Source: Sneathia sanguinegens (GTDB taxonomy: Bacteria; Fusobacteriota; Fusobacteriia; Fusobacteriales; Leptotrichiaceae). From it: a DNA stretch of 64,000 nt. Position 1 is the stretch's first letter, and the number at the start of each line of letters is the position of its first letter. Location: assembly GCF_042033325.1 (NCBI RefSeq), contig NZ_CP160095.1; one strand, 5' to 3'. The position numbers were made by a program, and so were the translations under genes. This document shows, in pieces, positions 51,648 to 59,659 of the stretch. The notes beneath the pieces are model-generated. The model ran no database searches. It was not told the DNA's origin and saw only the letters and a program-made list of their open reading frames with translations.

Positions 51648-54194
51648 ATGTTTGAGGGAATTTTTAATAAAATGTTTGGTTTGACAGACGAAAAAGTTAT
51701 TAAAAGAATGAGAAAAAAAGTTGAGAAAATTAACAATATTGAGGAAGAATATATAAAGTTAAGTAATGATGAATTGAAAGATAAGACAAGACAATTAAAA
51801 GAAAGATTAGCTAATGGTGAAACTTTAGATGATATTTTAGTTGATGCTTTTGCAACAGTTAGAGAAACTGCAAAAAGAGTTTTAGGAATGAGAGCATATG
51901 ATGTCCAATTAATTGGTGGTATGATACTTCATGAAGGGAAAATTGCAGAAATGAAAACTGGAGAAGGTAAAACTTTGATGTCAGCATTTCCAGTATATTT
52001 AAATGCCTTAACAGGTAAGGGAGTTCATGTTGTTACAGTAAATGATTATTTAGCAAAAAGAGATAGAGATACCATGGGTACAATTTATTCATTTTTAGGT
52101 TTGTCTTCAGGTGTTATAATAGCAAATATGGAAAATGACAAAAGAAAAATTGCATACAATTGTGATATAACATATGGAACTAATAATGAATTTGGGTTTG
52201 ATTATTTGCGTGATAACATGGTACATGAAATGGAAGAAAAAGTTCAAAGAGAATTTAATTTTGCAATTGTCGATGAAGTAGATTCTATACTTATAGATGA
52301 AGCAAGAACTCCTTTAATTATTTCTGGTGCTGCAGAAGAAACTACTGAATGGTATGGAACTTTTGCAACAGTAGCAAATAGATTAAAAAGAAGTTATAAG
52401 ACTGAAAAAATTAAAGATAAAAAGAACACAGTTATACCTGATGAAGATTGGGAAGATTATGAAGTTGATGAAAAAGCTAGAACAGTAACAATAACAGATA
52501 AGGGTATAAAAAGTGTTGAAAAAATGCTGAACATAGAAAATCTTTATGCACCTGATTATGTAGAATTGACACATTTCTTAACTCAAGCACTTAAGGCAAA
52601 AGAATTATTTAAAAGAGACAAGGATTATATCATAAACCAAAAAGATGAAATAATAATAGTTGACGAACATACAGGTAGACTTATGGATGGAAGACGATAT
52701 TCAGATGGTTTACACCAAGCAATTGAAGCAAAAGAACATGTAAAAGTTGCCGGAGAAAATCAAACTTTAGCAACAGTTACATTACAAAACTATTTTAGAA
52801 TGTATGATAAATTGTCAGGTATGACAGGTACTGCAAAAACTGAAGAAGAAGAATTTAGACAAATCTATAATCTTAAAGTTGTAGTAGTTCCTACAAATAA
52901 ACCAGTTATAAGAAAAGATTTAGCAGATGTAATATATCAAACAAAAAAAGCAAAATATAAGGCAGTTGTAAATAAAATAATTGAATTATTTGAAAAAGGA
53001 CAACCAGTATTGGTTGGTACAGCTACTATTGCTCATTCAGAAGAATTATCAAGATTATTAACAAAGGCAAAAATACCTCATGAAGTATTGAATGCAAAAT
53101 ATCATGAAAGAGAAGCAGAAATTGTATCTCAAGCAGGTAGATATAAATCAGTTACTATAGCAACAAATATGGCAGGTCGTGGAACAGACATAAAATTGGG
53201 TGGAGATCCAGATTCATTAGCAACAAAGGTTGCTGAAAGAGGTACACCTGAATATATAGATGCTTTGAAAATGTATGAAAAAGAATGTGAAGAAAATAGA
53301 GAAAAGGTACTAAAAGCTGGAGGCTTATTCATACTTGGAACTGAAAGACATGAAAGTAGAAGAATAGATAATCAATTAAGAGGAAGAGCAGGAAGACAAG
53401 GAGATCCAGGAGCATCAGAATTTTATTTATCTTTAGATGATGAATTAATGAGATTGTTTGGTGGAGATAGATTAAAGAAAATAATGGCTATGTTAAAACT
53501 TGGCGAAGATGAAGAAATAAGATCTAAAAAAGTATCTAAATCTGTTGAAAATGCTCAAAAAAGAGTAGAAAGTAGAAACTTTGCTACAAGAAAAAGTTTG
53601 ATTGAATTTGATGATGTAAATAATAAGCAAAGAGAAATTATTTATGCACAAAGAGATAAAATATTAAAAAATGAAAATTTAAGAGATGTAATTTTGGATA
53701 TGTTATATGGTAATATAGATGACATATTAGAAACTTCTGAAGATAATGAAGAAATAATTGAAAAATTACATAATATATATAATTATGAACCAAGTTTCGA
53801 TATTAACAAAGAAGAAAAAGAAGGTCTTCTAGATAAGTTATACAAAGAATTAGAAAAAATATATTATTCAAAAGTTGATTTATTTGGAGATGAATATTTT
53901 AAGAAAATTGAAAGATATATTATGCTTGAAGTTCTTGATAGTAAATGGAGAGATAATTTAAAGAATTTATCAGAATTAAGAGAAGGTATAAATTTACAAT
54001 CATATGGTCAAAAAAATCCAGTTAATGAGTATAAAATTGTAAGTGCTGATGTATATAACGATATGATAGAATCAATAAATAGAGATACAACATCATTCTT
54101 ACTTAGAATTAAACCTCAAGAACCTTCTCACCAAGAAGAACAAAAAGAAGATGGAGAATTTGTTTCAAGAAGAGAAAGAAGAAATAAAAATTAA
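51648..54194 (+). CDS. secA: Preprotein translocase ATPase SecA
   Basis: Motor of Sec-dependent protein export. Walker A MKTGEGKTLM near residue 103, DEVDSILIDEARTPLIISG, the pre-protein cross-linking domain, NMAGRGTDIKLGG and ESRRIDNQLRGRAGRQGDPG are all intact. At 848 aa it is full length. The C-terminal SecB/zinc-binding CxC motif is absent; the protein ends in a short basic tail. Overlong strands of envelope genes in this window depend on it. Confidence 0.97.
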   Translation: MFEGIFNKMFGLTDEKVIKRMRKKVEKINNIEEEYIKLSNDELKDKTRQLKERLANGETLDDILVDAFATVRETAKRVLGMRAYDVQLIGGMILHEGKIAEMKTGEGKTLMSAFPVYLNALTGKGVHVVTVNDYLAKRDRDTMGTIYSFLGLSSGVIIANMENDKRKIAYNCDITYGTNNEFGFDYLRDNMVHEMEEKVQREFNFAIVDEVDSILIDEARTPLIISGAAEETTEWYGTFATVANRLKRSYKTEKIKDKKNTVIPDEDWEDYEVDEKARTVTITDKGIKSVEKMLNIENLYAPDYVELTHFLTQALKAKELFKRDKDYIINQKDEIIIVDEHTGRLMDGRRYSDGLHQAIEAKEHVKVAGENQTLATVTLQNYFRMYDKLSGMTGTAKTEEEEFRQIYNLKVVVVPTNKPVIRKDLADVIYQTKKAKYKAVVNKIIELFEKGQPVLVGTATIAHSEELSRLLTKAKIPHEVLNAKYHEREAEIVSQAGRYKSVTIATNMAGRGTDIKLGGDPDSLATKVAERGTPEYIDALKMYEKECEENREKVLKAGGLFILGTERHESRRIDNQLRGRAGRQGDPGASEFYLSLDDELMRLFGGDRLKKIMAMLKLGEDEEIRSKKVSKSVENAQKRVESRNFATRKSLIEFDDVNNKQREIIYAQRDKILKNENLRDVILDMLYGNIDDILETSEDNEEIIEKLHNIYNYEPSFDINKEEKEGLLDKLYKELEKIYYSKVDLFGDEYFKKIERYIMLEVLDSKWRDNLKNLSELREGINLQSYGQKNPVNEYKIVSADVYNDMIESINRDTTSFLLRIKPQEPSHQEEQKEDGEFVSRRERRNKN

Positions 54195-54204
54195 AATTAA
54201 AAAA

Positions 54205-54235
54205 AAGCTACAACAGTTTAATCTGTTTGTAGCTT
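54205..54235 (+). terminator. Terminator between secA and the convergent yoaK-like gene
   Basis: AAGCTACAA/TTGTAGCTT with an additional CAG/CTG pair set and a 6-nt loop; A-run and T-rich flanks allow it to act on both strands. Confidence 0.75.
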
Positions 54236-54863
54236 AATTTTTATGTACAAGATATCCAACAATTACTATAGGAATTATCATAAGTAAAATTGAAGTTTCT
54301 TTTAAAATATTAATTATAAATGTCCCAAAAATAACTCCTGATGCAAAGCTAGAAATTATAAGTGCAAAAATTTTTGCTGTTTCATAATCTTTATAAACTA
54401 AATGCTGAATGAATTTTCTAGTATTTCCTGTACACATAGTTGACATATATACTCTTTTTTTTATCTTGGTAAAAGTTTGTATTTGTAAGCCACTTAATGT
54501 TGAAATAAAACAAATATCAATAATTATAAATTCTTTACTTCTCAATAAATAAACTAAGACAATTAGTAATATTTCTAAGGGCAATACATATAATCGCCAA
54601 TGTAAAAGTTTATTTGAAAAATTTTCTCTAATTTTTATTGAAATCATAGTTCCTAAGCAAAAACCAAGAATAGGAAAAATATATTTAATAATTAAAGAAT
54701 AATTTTTACTAGAAAGATTAAATATCATTAAAACAATATTTCCTGTTATTGTTGTTGCAAATACATGCCCTTTTAATAAAAAAGAATATATTTCTAAAAA
54801 ACCTCCGATAAAAGTTAAAAGCATAGAAACTTCTGTTGATTCTGATGTTTGTCGTGTTGTCAT
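54234..54863 (-). CDS. YoaK (DUF1275) family membrane protein
   Basis: A 209-aa integral membrane protein with about five hydrophobic helices. FIGGFLEIYSFLLKGHVFATTITGNIVLM is the DUF1275 core, where glycine and the TGN triplet are conserved. No function is established for the family; a transporter role has been suggested. It is divergent from the ROK regulator gene, which may control it. Confidence 0.82.
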   Translation of the reverse strand: MTTRQTSESTEVSMLLTFIGGFLEIYSFLLKGHVFATTITGNIVLMIFNLSSKNYSLIIKYIFPILGFCLGTMISIKIRENFSNKLLHWRLYVLPLEILLIVLVYLLRSKEFIIIDICFISTLSGLQIQTFTKIKKRVYMSTMCTGNTRKFIQHLVYKDYETAKIFALIISSFASGVIFGTFIINILKETSILLMIIPIVIVGYLVHKN

Positions 54864-54895
54864 CTTAAAGCCTCCTATAAAAATAAAAAAAGTTC

Positions 54896-54924
54896 TTGCA
54901 ATTATCTACAATCTAGTATATCAT
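54896..54924 (+). promoter_or_regulatory. Promoter of the ROK regulator gene
   Basis: TTGCAA (54896-54901), 17-nt spacer, TATCAT (54919-54924), with a palindrome starting at the last base of the -10. Confidence 0.5.
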
Positions 54925-54947
54925 TTATTTATAAAAAAATAAATAAA
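54924..54947. promoter_or_regulatory. Candidate ROK-repressor operator palindrome
   Basis: TTTATTTAT and ATAAATAAA form a perfect 9-bp inverted repeat with a 6-nt centre. NagC/Mlc operators of the ROK family have the core TTATTT...AAATAA, which this contains. It lies over the expected transcription start of the ROK gene. A/T palindromes arise easily in this composition, so confidence is moderate. Confidence 0.45.
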
Positions 54948-54957
54948 AGGTGATTGA

Positions 54958-56085
54958 ATGAAAAAACTTAATAGTAATGATTACATAGCACTTAATCATA
55001 TTTTATTAGAAAATAATATGAGTAGAGCTAAATTAGTAGAAGTTTTAGGTTTAACGGCACCAGCTATTTTTAAAATAACTAAAAAATTATTTGATAAAAA
55101 ATTACTAATATCTACAGGAAAATTGTTACCTTCAAATGGTGGTAGACCTAGAAAAGTTATAACTTTGAATAAAAAATATGGAAAAATTTTAGGAATTTTT
55201 CTAAGCGAGGAATATCTATCAATATCAATTTCACATCTTAATGGAGAAATAATTGAAACTAGGCTTAGAAAGAGATCATATGCAACTTTACAAGCTAAAT
55301 TAATAAAAATGATGTGTGATGAATTAGAATATATGATGGAAAAATATGGAAAAGAAAATATAATAGGTGTCGGTCTTGCGATACCTGGGATAGTTGACTC
55401 TGAAAATGGCTTGATTAAAAAATCAACAGTTTTTAAAGGAAGTAATATAAAAATTACAAAATATATAGAGGACATTTTTTCAATACCCTGTGTGATAGAA
55501 AATAATATCAGGGCTATGATAAATGCAGAAAAACTATTTGGGACATTGAAAAATAATAAGGATGCTTTTTTTATGTTCTTTAGGAATGGTATAGGATCTG
55601 CAATATTAATAAATGATAAAATTTATTCTGGTGTTAATTATTCAGCAGGTCAATTTAACAACACTTATAGTAATACTGAACTTAGTTTGGGAGACTACTG
55701 TAATGATTATAATATATTTGATAGATTAACTAAAAAAGGTATGGAAAATGAAATGTTAAAAATTTCAGATATATTTAGGTTAGCAAGTAAAGGTAAATCG
55801 CCATATATGGAAATTATAACAGATATAAGTAAGAAAATAGGTTTTGCTTTAGCTAATGTATTAAATCTTTTAGATATAGGGAAAATTGTAATATCTGGTG
55901 AAGATCATATAAAATCGGATTATTTTTTAAATCTAATTAAAGAAAATGTTAGAAAAAATGTAGATAGTAATTTATTTTCAAATACAATAATAGAATATTC
56001 AAAATTAAATAATGATATAGAGAATTTAGGGGCTTTATCTTTAATAATAAATAATTTATTTAAAGGTAGAACATTGATAAAATAA
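54958..56085 (+). CDS. ROK-family transcriptional regulator (NagC/XylR-like)
   Basis: A 375-aa repressor-type protein. An N-terminal winged helix (about 1-65; SRAKLVEVLGLTAPAIFKITKKL) is followed by SNGGRPRKVITL and an ASKHA/ROK domain (GVGLAIPGIVDSENG; NNIRAMINAE). The ROK zinc motif CxCGxxGCxE is absent and the usual AGEIGH reads SAGQFNNT, so it has no glucokinase activity and may sense its ligand differently. The likely operator at its promoter suggests autoregulation. Confidence 0.88.
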   Translation: MKKLNSNDYIALNHILLENNMSRAKLVEVLGLTAPAIFKITKKLFDKKLLISTGKLLPSNGGRPRKVITLNKKYGKILGIFLSEEYLSISISHLNGEIIETRLRKRSYATLQAKLIKMMCDELEYMMEKYGKENIIGVGLAIPGIVDSENGLIKKSTVFKGSNIKITKYIEDIFSIPCVIENNIRAMINAEKLFGTLKNNKDAFFMFFRNGIGSAILINDKIYSGVNYSAGQFNNTYSNTELSLGDYCNDYNIFDRLTKKGMENEMLKISDIFRLASKGKSPYMEIITDISKKIGFALANVLNLLDIGKIVISGEDHIKSDYFLNLIKENVRKNVDSNLFSNTIIEYSKLNNDIENLGALSLIINNLFKGRTLIK

Positions 56086-56116
56086 AAACACAAAGTTTAA
56101 CACTTTGTGCTTTTTT
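56084..56116 (+). terminator. Bidirectional terminator between ROK gene and yebC
   Basis: CACAAAGT/ACTTTGTG 8-bp stem with a 5-nt loop, preceded by an A-run and followed by TTTTTT. Confidence 0.85.
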
Positions 56117-56834
56117 ATAATAAATCCTTACAATTGTGATGAACTTTTTGTACATCATCATTATCTTCAAGTTGATCAATAAGCTTTTGTAGTTTTTCTT
56201 TATCAGCTTCAGATACATTTTCAACAACTATGTTAGGAACATAAGTTATGTCTGAATCAATAAATTTATAACCAGCTTCTCTTAATGCTGTACTAACAGC
56301 TTCAAAATTTTCTGTAGGAGCTGTAATATAAAAACTATCATCATAAGTTGTAATTTCATCCATTCCAGCATCCAAAGCAACATCCATAATATCGTCTTCA
56401 GTAAGATTATCAGTTTTTTCAATTTCTATTGCACCTTTTCTTGTGAACATATAAGATACACAACCAGGAGTACCTACATTTCCACCACATCTATCAAATA
56501 AACCTTTTACAGAAGAAGCTGTTCTATTTCTATTATCTGTTAAAATTTCTACTATTACAGCTACACCACCAGGACCATATCCTTCATAATTAAGTGAATC
56601 ATATGTAACACTTCCATCAGCACCTGAACCTTTTTTAATAGCTCTTTGTATATTGTCATTAGGCATATTTATACTTTTTGCCTTTTCAATAGCATGCTTT
56701 AGTGCAACATTGTAATCAGGATCTGCTCCTTCTCTTGCAGCGACGGTAATTAATCTAACATACTTTGTAAATGCAGCTGCTCTTTTCTTATCTTGTGCTT
56801 CTTTACGACCAGCTATAGTACCATGTCTTCCCAT
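56115..56834 (-). CDS. yebC: YebC/PmpR-family protein (TACO1-like)
   Basis: A 239-aa protein of the YebC family, described both as transcription regulators and as translation factors relieving polyproline stalling. MGRHGTIAGRKEAQDKKRAAAFTKY is the N-terminal domain; NMPNDNIQRAIKKGSG and EGYGPGGVAVIVE are diagnostic. The start is 56834, preceded by GGAGG; a frame from 56846 would include that site. Confidence 0.94.
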   Translation of the reverse strand: MGRHGTIAGRKEAQDKKRAAAFTKYVRLITVAAREGADPDYNVALKHAIEKAKSINMPNDNIQRAIKKGSGADGSVTYDSLNYEGYGPGGVAVIVEILTDNRNRTASSVKGLFDRCGGNVGTPGCVSYMFTRKGAIEIEKTDNLTEDDIMDVALDAGMDEITTYDDSFYITAPTENFEAVSTALREAGYKFIDSDITYVPNIVVENVSEADKEKLQKLIDQLEDNDDVQKVHHNCKDLL

Positions 56835-56861
56835 AATTTCCTCCAATAAAAAATATGTATA

Positions 56862-56890
56862 ATTATAGCATAAAATGAAGAAATTGTAAA
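56862..56890 (-). promoter_or_regulatory. Promoter of yebC
   Basis: Minus strand: TTTACA (56890-56885), 17-nt spacer ending in TGC, TATAAT (56867-56862). Confidence 0.75.
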
Positions 56891-56898
56891 ATTAAAGC

Positions 56899-56927
56899 TT
56901 AGATAAAGAAAGGTTTTATGGTATAAT
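56899..56927 (+). promoter_or_regulatory. Promoter of the alpha-CTD/sigma-4-like gene
   Basis: Extended -10: TGG then TATAAT (56922-56927), with TTAGAT at the -35 position (56899-56904) and a 17-nt spacer. Confidence 0.6.
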
Positions 56928-56954
56928 ATACAAAAAAATAGAAGGTTGTTTATT

Positions 56955-58547
56955 ATGAGAGAACTAAAAGATTTGAATTTATCAACAAGGACATATAATG
57001 CACTAATTAAAGTTGGTATAACAACTGATACACAAATATTAGAATTAACAGAAAATGATATGAAAAATATTCAAGGAATGGGACAAAAGAGTTTAAAAGA
57101 ACTATGTGAAGTTAAAGAAAAAATTAAAAAATATGAAAAATATAGTCCAAATTTAATTGAACTTTCAACTTTATTAGAATTAGATATTGAAAGCCTATAT
57201 ATTGTATCATTAGATTATAATAATACATATGAAATATTAAAATTTTTAATATTAAAAAATTCATATTTTAAAAATAAGTTACTAGATTATTTGTATAAAT
57301 TTCTTTCTTTTTATCCTTATGGAGTATTAAAAGACTGTTTTATTGAAAAATTACCTGTAATATTGCAATATCAAGATATAATAGATGAAGCAATAAGAGA
57401 GTTAGAACAAAAAGATCAAGTAGAAATAAGAGATAATTTTCTAATATTGAAAAATATAAAAAGTTTAGAGGAAGAATTAAAACCAATTTTGGATGCTAAT
57501 AAGATAAAGATTTTTATTGATAGAATTAATGGCAGAACTTTAAATGAAATTGCAAAAGATTTCAATGTTACTAGGGAAAGAATAAGACAAATTGAATGTA
57601 AAGTATTATCAATATTAAAAGATAAGAAGCTAGGTTATGATAAATATTTAGAAATTGTACAAAAATATGATTTTAAAAAAGAAGATATTTATAAAATTTT
57701 CGGAAAGGAAATCTGTAATTTTATTGAATTAAGATTTGGATTAGACTTTTTAGAAGAAGAAAGAATACCTCTTGAAGAAATTTTAAATGATGTTGAAATA
57801 TCGAATGATATAAAAAATAAAATAAATAATTTATTGAATGAAGATATTTTAGTTATAGATGGAGAAAAAATAAAATTAACAAAAAAAAGTTTAATGGAAT
57901 ATTTTTTGAAAAAAAATGCCGCAGTTACTATAAATCTTGAAAAATTTAAAGAAATGTATAATGATTTTTTAGATACTTATTGTCAAGGTAAGATTGAAAA
58001 ACTAAAAAATAGAGATTACGAAAATGCTATAAAAAATAGACCAGATATATTAAGTAAATTAAAAAATACTATAAGATATTATGATATTGAAAATAAAGAT
58101 ATGAAAAAATTTTTGACTGCATTAGAATTAACAAAATATAAAAATATCGAATATTCATCATTGAAAATATTTAGAGATAATTTAGACTTAATGAAGGAAT
58201 ATGATGTGCAAGATGAATATGAACTACATAATTTATTGAAAAAAATTTGTAAGGATAATAAAAATTTTTCAAATATAAAATTTTCTCGTATGCCAATTAT
58301 ACAATTTGGAAAAGTTGATAGAATGAAACAGGCAAAAGATCTATATCTTAAGTTAGCACCTATTAGCTTTGAAGATTTTTCAAAGGAATATGACAGAATT
58401 TATGGAATAGATGAGAATACAGTTAAAGCCAATATAGTACCTAGATTAAAGGAAATAAATAACAATGTTGAAGCCATTGAAAAACAAAGTGTTGGACTAA
58501 TGCATAAAATTAAAAAAATAGTTGACAATATTTTTAAAAAATGGTAG
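56955..58547 (+). CDS. Unusual DNA-binding protein: RNAP alpha-CTD-like plus sigma region-4-like domains
   Basis: A 530-aa cytoplasmic protein I cannot name. Residues 1-60 match the RNA polymerase alpha C-terminal domain (LKDLNLSTRTYNALIKVGI, then IQGMGQKSLKELCEVKEKI), a helix-hairpin-helix DNA-binding fold. Residues about 175-220 match sigma-70 region 4 (RTLNEIAKDFNVTRERIRQIE), the helix-turn-helix that reads the -35. The remaining 300 residues are helical and charged, with no known motif. Together they suggest a transcription factor that mimics polymerase parts. ATG 56955 is used, with GAAGG 9 nt upstream. A promoter for the tRNA cluster lies inside its 3' end. Confidence 0.75.
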   Translation: MRELKDLNLSTRTYNALIKVGITTDTQILELTENDMKNIQGMGQKSLKELCEVKEKIKKYEKYSPNLIELSTLLELDIESLYIVSLDYNNTYEILKFLILKNSYFKNKLLDYLYKFLSFYPYGVLKDCFIEKLPVILQYQDIIDEAIRELEQKDQVEIRDNFLILKNIKSLEEELKPILDANKIKIFIDRINGRTLNEIAKDFNVTRERIRQIECKVLSILKDKKLGYDKYLEIVQKYDFKKEDIYKIFGKEICNFIELRFGLDFLEEERIPLEEILNDVEISNDIKNKINNLLNEDILVIDGEKIKLTKKSLMEYFLKKNAAVTINLEKFKEMYNDFLDTYCQGKIEKLKNRDYENAIKNRPDILSKLKNTIRYYDIENKDMKKFLTALELTKYKNIEYSSLKIFRDNLDLMKEYDVQDEYELHNLLKKICKDNKNFSNIKFSRMPIIQFGKVDRMKQAKDLYLKLAPISFEDFSKEYDRIYGIDENTVKANIVPRLKEINNNVEAIEKQSVGLMHKIKKIVDNIFKKW

Positions 58548-58550
58548 GAT
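58522..58550 (+). promoter_or_regulatory. Promoter of the tRNA cluster
   Basis: TTGACA (58522-58527), 17-nt spacer with TGG before TAGGAT (58545-58550), located in the last codons of the upstream gene and 14 bp before the first tRNA. Confidence 0.75.
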
Positions 58551-58563
58551 AGTTGAGTGTAAA

Positions 58564-58653
58564 GGGCAGATGTCCGAACTGGCTAAGGAACTGGTCTTGA
58601 AAACCAGCGAAGGTGTGAAAGCCGTCTGGGTTCGAATCCCAGTCTGCCCGCCA
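58564..58653 (+). tRNA. tRNA-Ser(TGA)
   Basis: Class II tRNA of 90 nt with encoded CCA. Acceptor GGGCAGA pairs with TCTGCCC; anticodon loop CTTGAAA carries TGA at 58598-58600; a long variable arm precedes GGTTCGAATCC. Reads UCA and other UCN codons. Confidence 0.95.
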
Positions 58654-58655
58654 GT

Positions 58656-58747
58656 GGTGAAGTGTTAGAGTGGCCGAATATGCTCCCCTGCTAAGGGAGT
58701 GTCCAAGTAATATTGGATCGAGGGTTCAAATCCCTCCTTCACCGCCA
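58656..58747 (+). tRNA. tRNA-Ser(GCT)
   Basis: Class II tRNA of 92 nt with encoded CCA. Acceptor GGTGAAG/CTTCACC; anticodon stem CTCCC/GGGAG with loop CTGCTAA, anticodon GCT at 58690-58692; long variable arm. Reads AGC and AGU. Confidence 0.95.
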
Positions 58748-58750
58748 TAT

Positions 58751-58827
58751 GTGCTTCTAGCTCAATGGATTAGAGCGTCTGGCTACGGACCAGAAGGTTA
58801 CGAGTTCGACTCTTGTGAAGCACGCCA
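58751..58827 (+). tRNA. tRNA-Arg(ACG)
   Basis: 77 nt with encoded CCA. Acceptor GTGCTTC/GAAGCAC; anticodon stem TCTGG/CCAGA with loop CTACGGA, anticodon ACG (expected to be edited to ICG by TadA). Nearly identical to the tRNA-Arg at 59564 outside the anticodon arm. Confidence 0.95.
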
Positions 58828-58831
58828 TTTT

Positions 58832-58854
58832 GTACCTTTAGGTACTTTTTTTTT
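58832..58854 (+). terminator. Terminator of the first tRNA cluster
   Basis: GTACC/GGTAC stem with TTTA loop followed by nine T. Confidence 0.8.
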
Positions 58855-58872
58855 ATCGTGGAGGAACTGGAC

Positions 58873-59562
58873 TTGATACAAAAAATTAAGATTAAAGATA
58901 TTGAATTGATGCAAGATACTGAATTACAATCAATAACCTTAGATTTAGTTGCCTTAGCAGATTTTGTTAAAATAAATAGATGTGCAAAAAAAGTTCTTGA
59001 AATAGGTAGTGGCAATGGCGTAATTTCTTTGCTTTTAGCAAAAAAAATGAAAGCAAAAATAGTAGGTGTTGAAATTTTAAAGAAGTCATATGATTTAGCT
59101 GTTGAAAATGCAAATAATAATGAAATAAAAAATGTTGAATATATTAATGAGGATATAAAAGAATTTTCTAAACATATTTTTCAAGAATTTGATATAGTAG
59201 TTTCAAATCCACCATATTTTTTGGAAAATAACGAAGATCAAATAAAAAAAGATAGTTGTAAAAGAATAGCTAGAAATGAAGAAAATTTAAAAATTGAAGA
59301 AATAATAGCTATTTCAAATGTAATTTTAAAAAATAGAGGGCATCTATATTTAATATTTAGAGTAGAAAGATTAGATGAAATTTTAGAATATTTGTTAAGT
59401 ACAAAATTAGTTGCTAAAGTATTGAAATTTGTGTATACTAAACATGATGCAAAGGCCTTGTTAGTTCTGGTCGATTGTATTAAGGGAGCAAAAAAAGGCT
59501 TGGTAGTAGAAGCTCCTTTAAATGTATATGATAGTAGTGTAAAAGAATATTTATATAAATAA
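58873..59562 (+). CDS. TrmN6-like tRNA (adenine-N6)-methyltransferase
   Basis: A 229-aa class I SAM methyltransferase of the YfiC/TrmN6 group. QDTELQSITLDLVALADFVK is the N-terminal block; LEIGSGNGVISLLLAKK is the SAM site and VVSNPPYFLEN the NPPY catalytic motif of amino-methyltransferases. The E. coli member makes m6A37 in tRNA-Val. TTG 58873 is chosen because GGAGG lies 8 nt upstream; a GTG at 58858 overlaps that site. The gene sits between two nearly identical tRNA-Arg genes. Confidence 0.85.
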   Translation: MIQKIKIKDIELMQDTELQSITLDLVALADFVKINRCAKKVLEIGSGNGVISLLLAKKMKAKIVGVEILKKSYDLAVENANNNEIKNVEYINEDIKEFSKHIFQEFDIVVSNPPYFLENNEDQIKKDSCKRIARNEENLKIEEIIAISNVILKNRGHLYLIFRVERLDEILEYLLSTKLVAKVLKFVYTKHDAKALLVLVDCIKGAKKGLVVEAPLNVYDSSVKEYLYK

Positions 59563-59563
59563 T

Positions 59564-59639
59564 GTGCTTCTAGCTCAATGGATAGAGCAGCTGGCTTCGA
59601 ACCAGAAGGTTACGAGTTCGACTCTTGTGAAGCACGCCA
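59564..59639 (+). tRNA. tRNA-Arg(TCG)
   Basis: 76 nt with encoded CCA. Acceptor GTGCTTC/GAAGCAC; anticodon loop CTTCGAA with TCG. The first pair of the anticodon stem is a G-A mismatch (positions 27/43), where the ACG copy has T-A. Reads CGA and CGG. Confidence 0.9.
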
Positions 59640-59659
59640 TTTTTTTGTAAAGGAATAAA

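Noticed and set aside
58751..59639. tRNA-Arg repeats as attL/attR of an inserted element
   Set aside because: The enclosed methyltransferase has the composition of the chromosome and no mobility genes; a simple tRNA duplication is enough.
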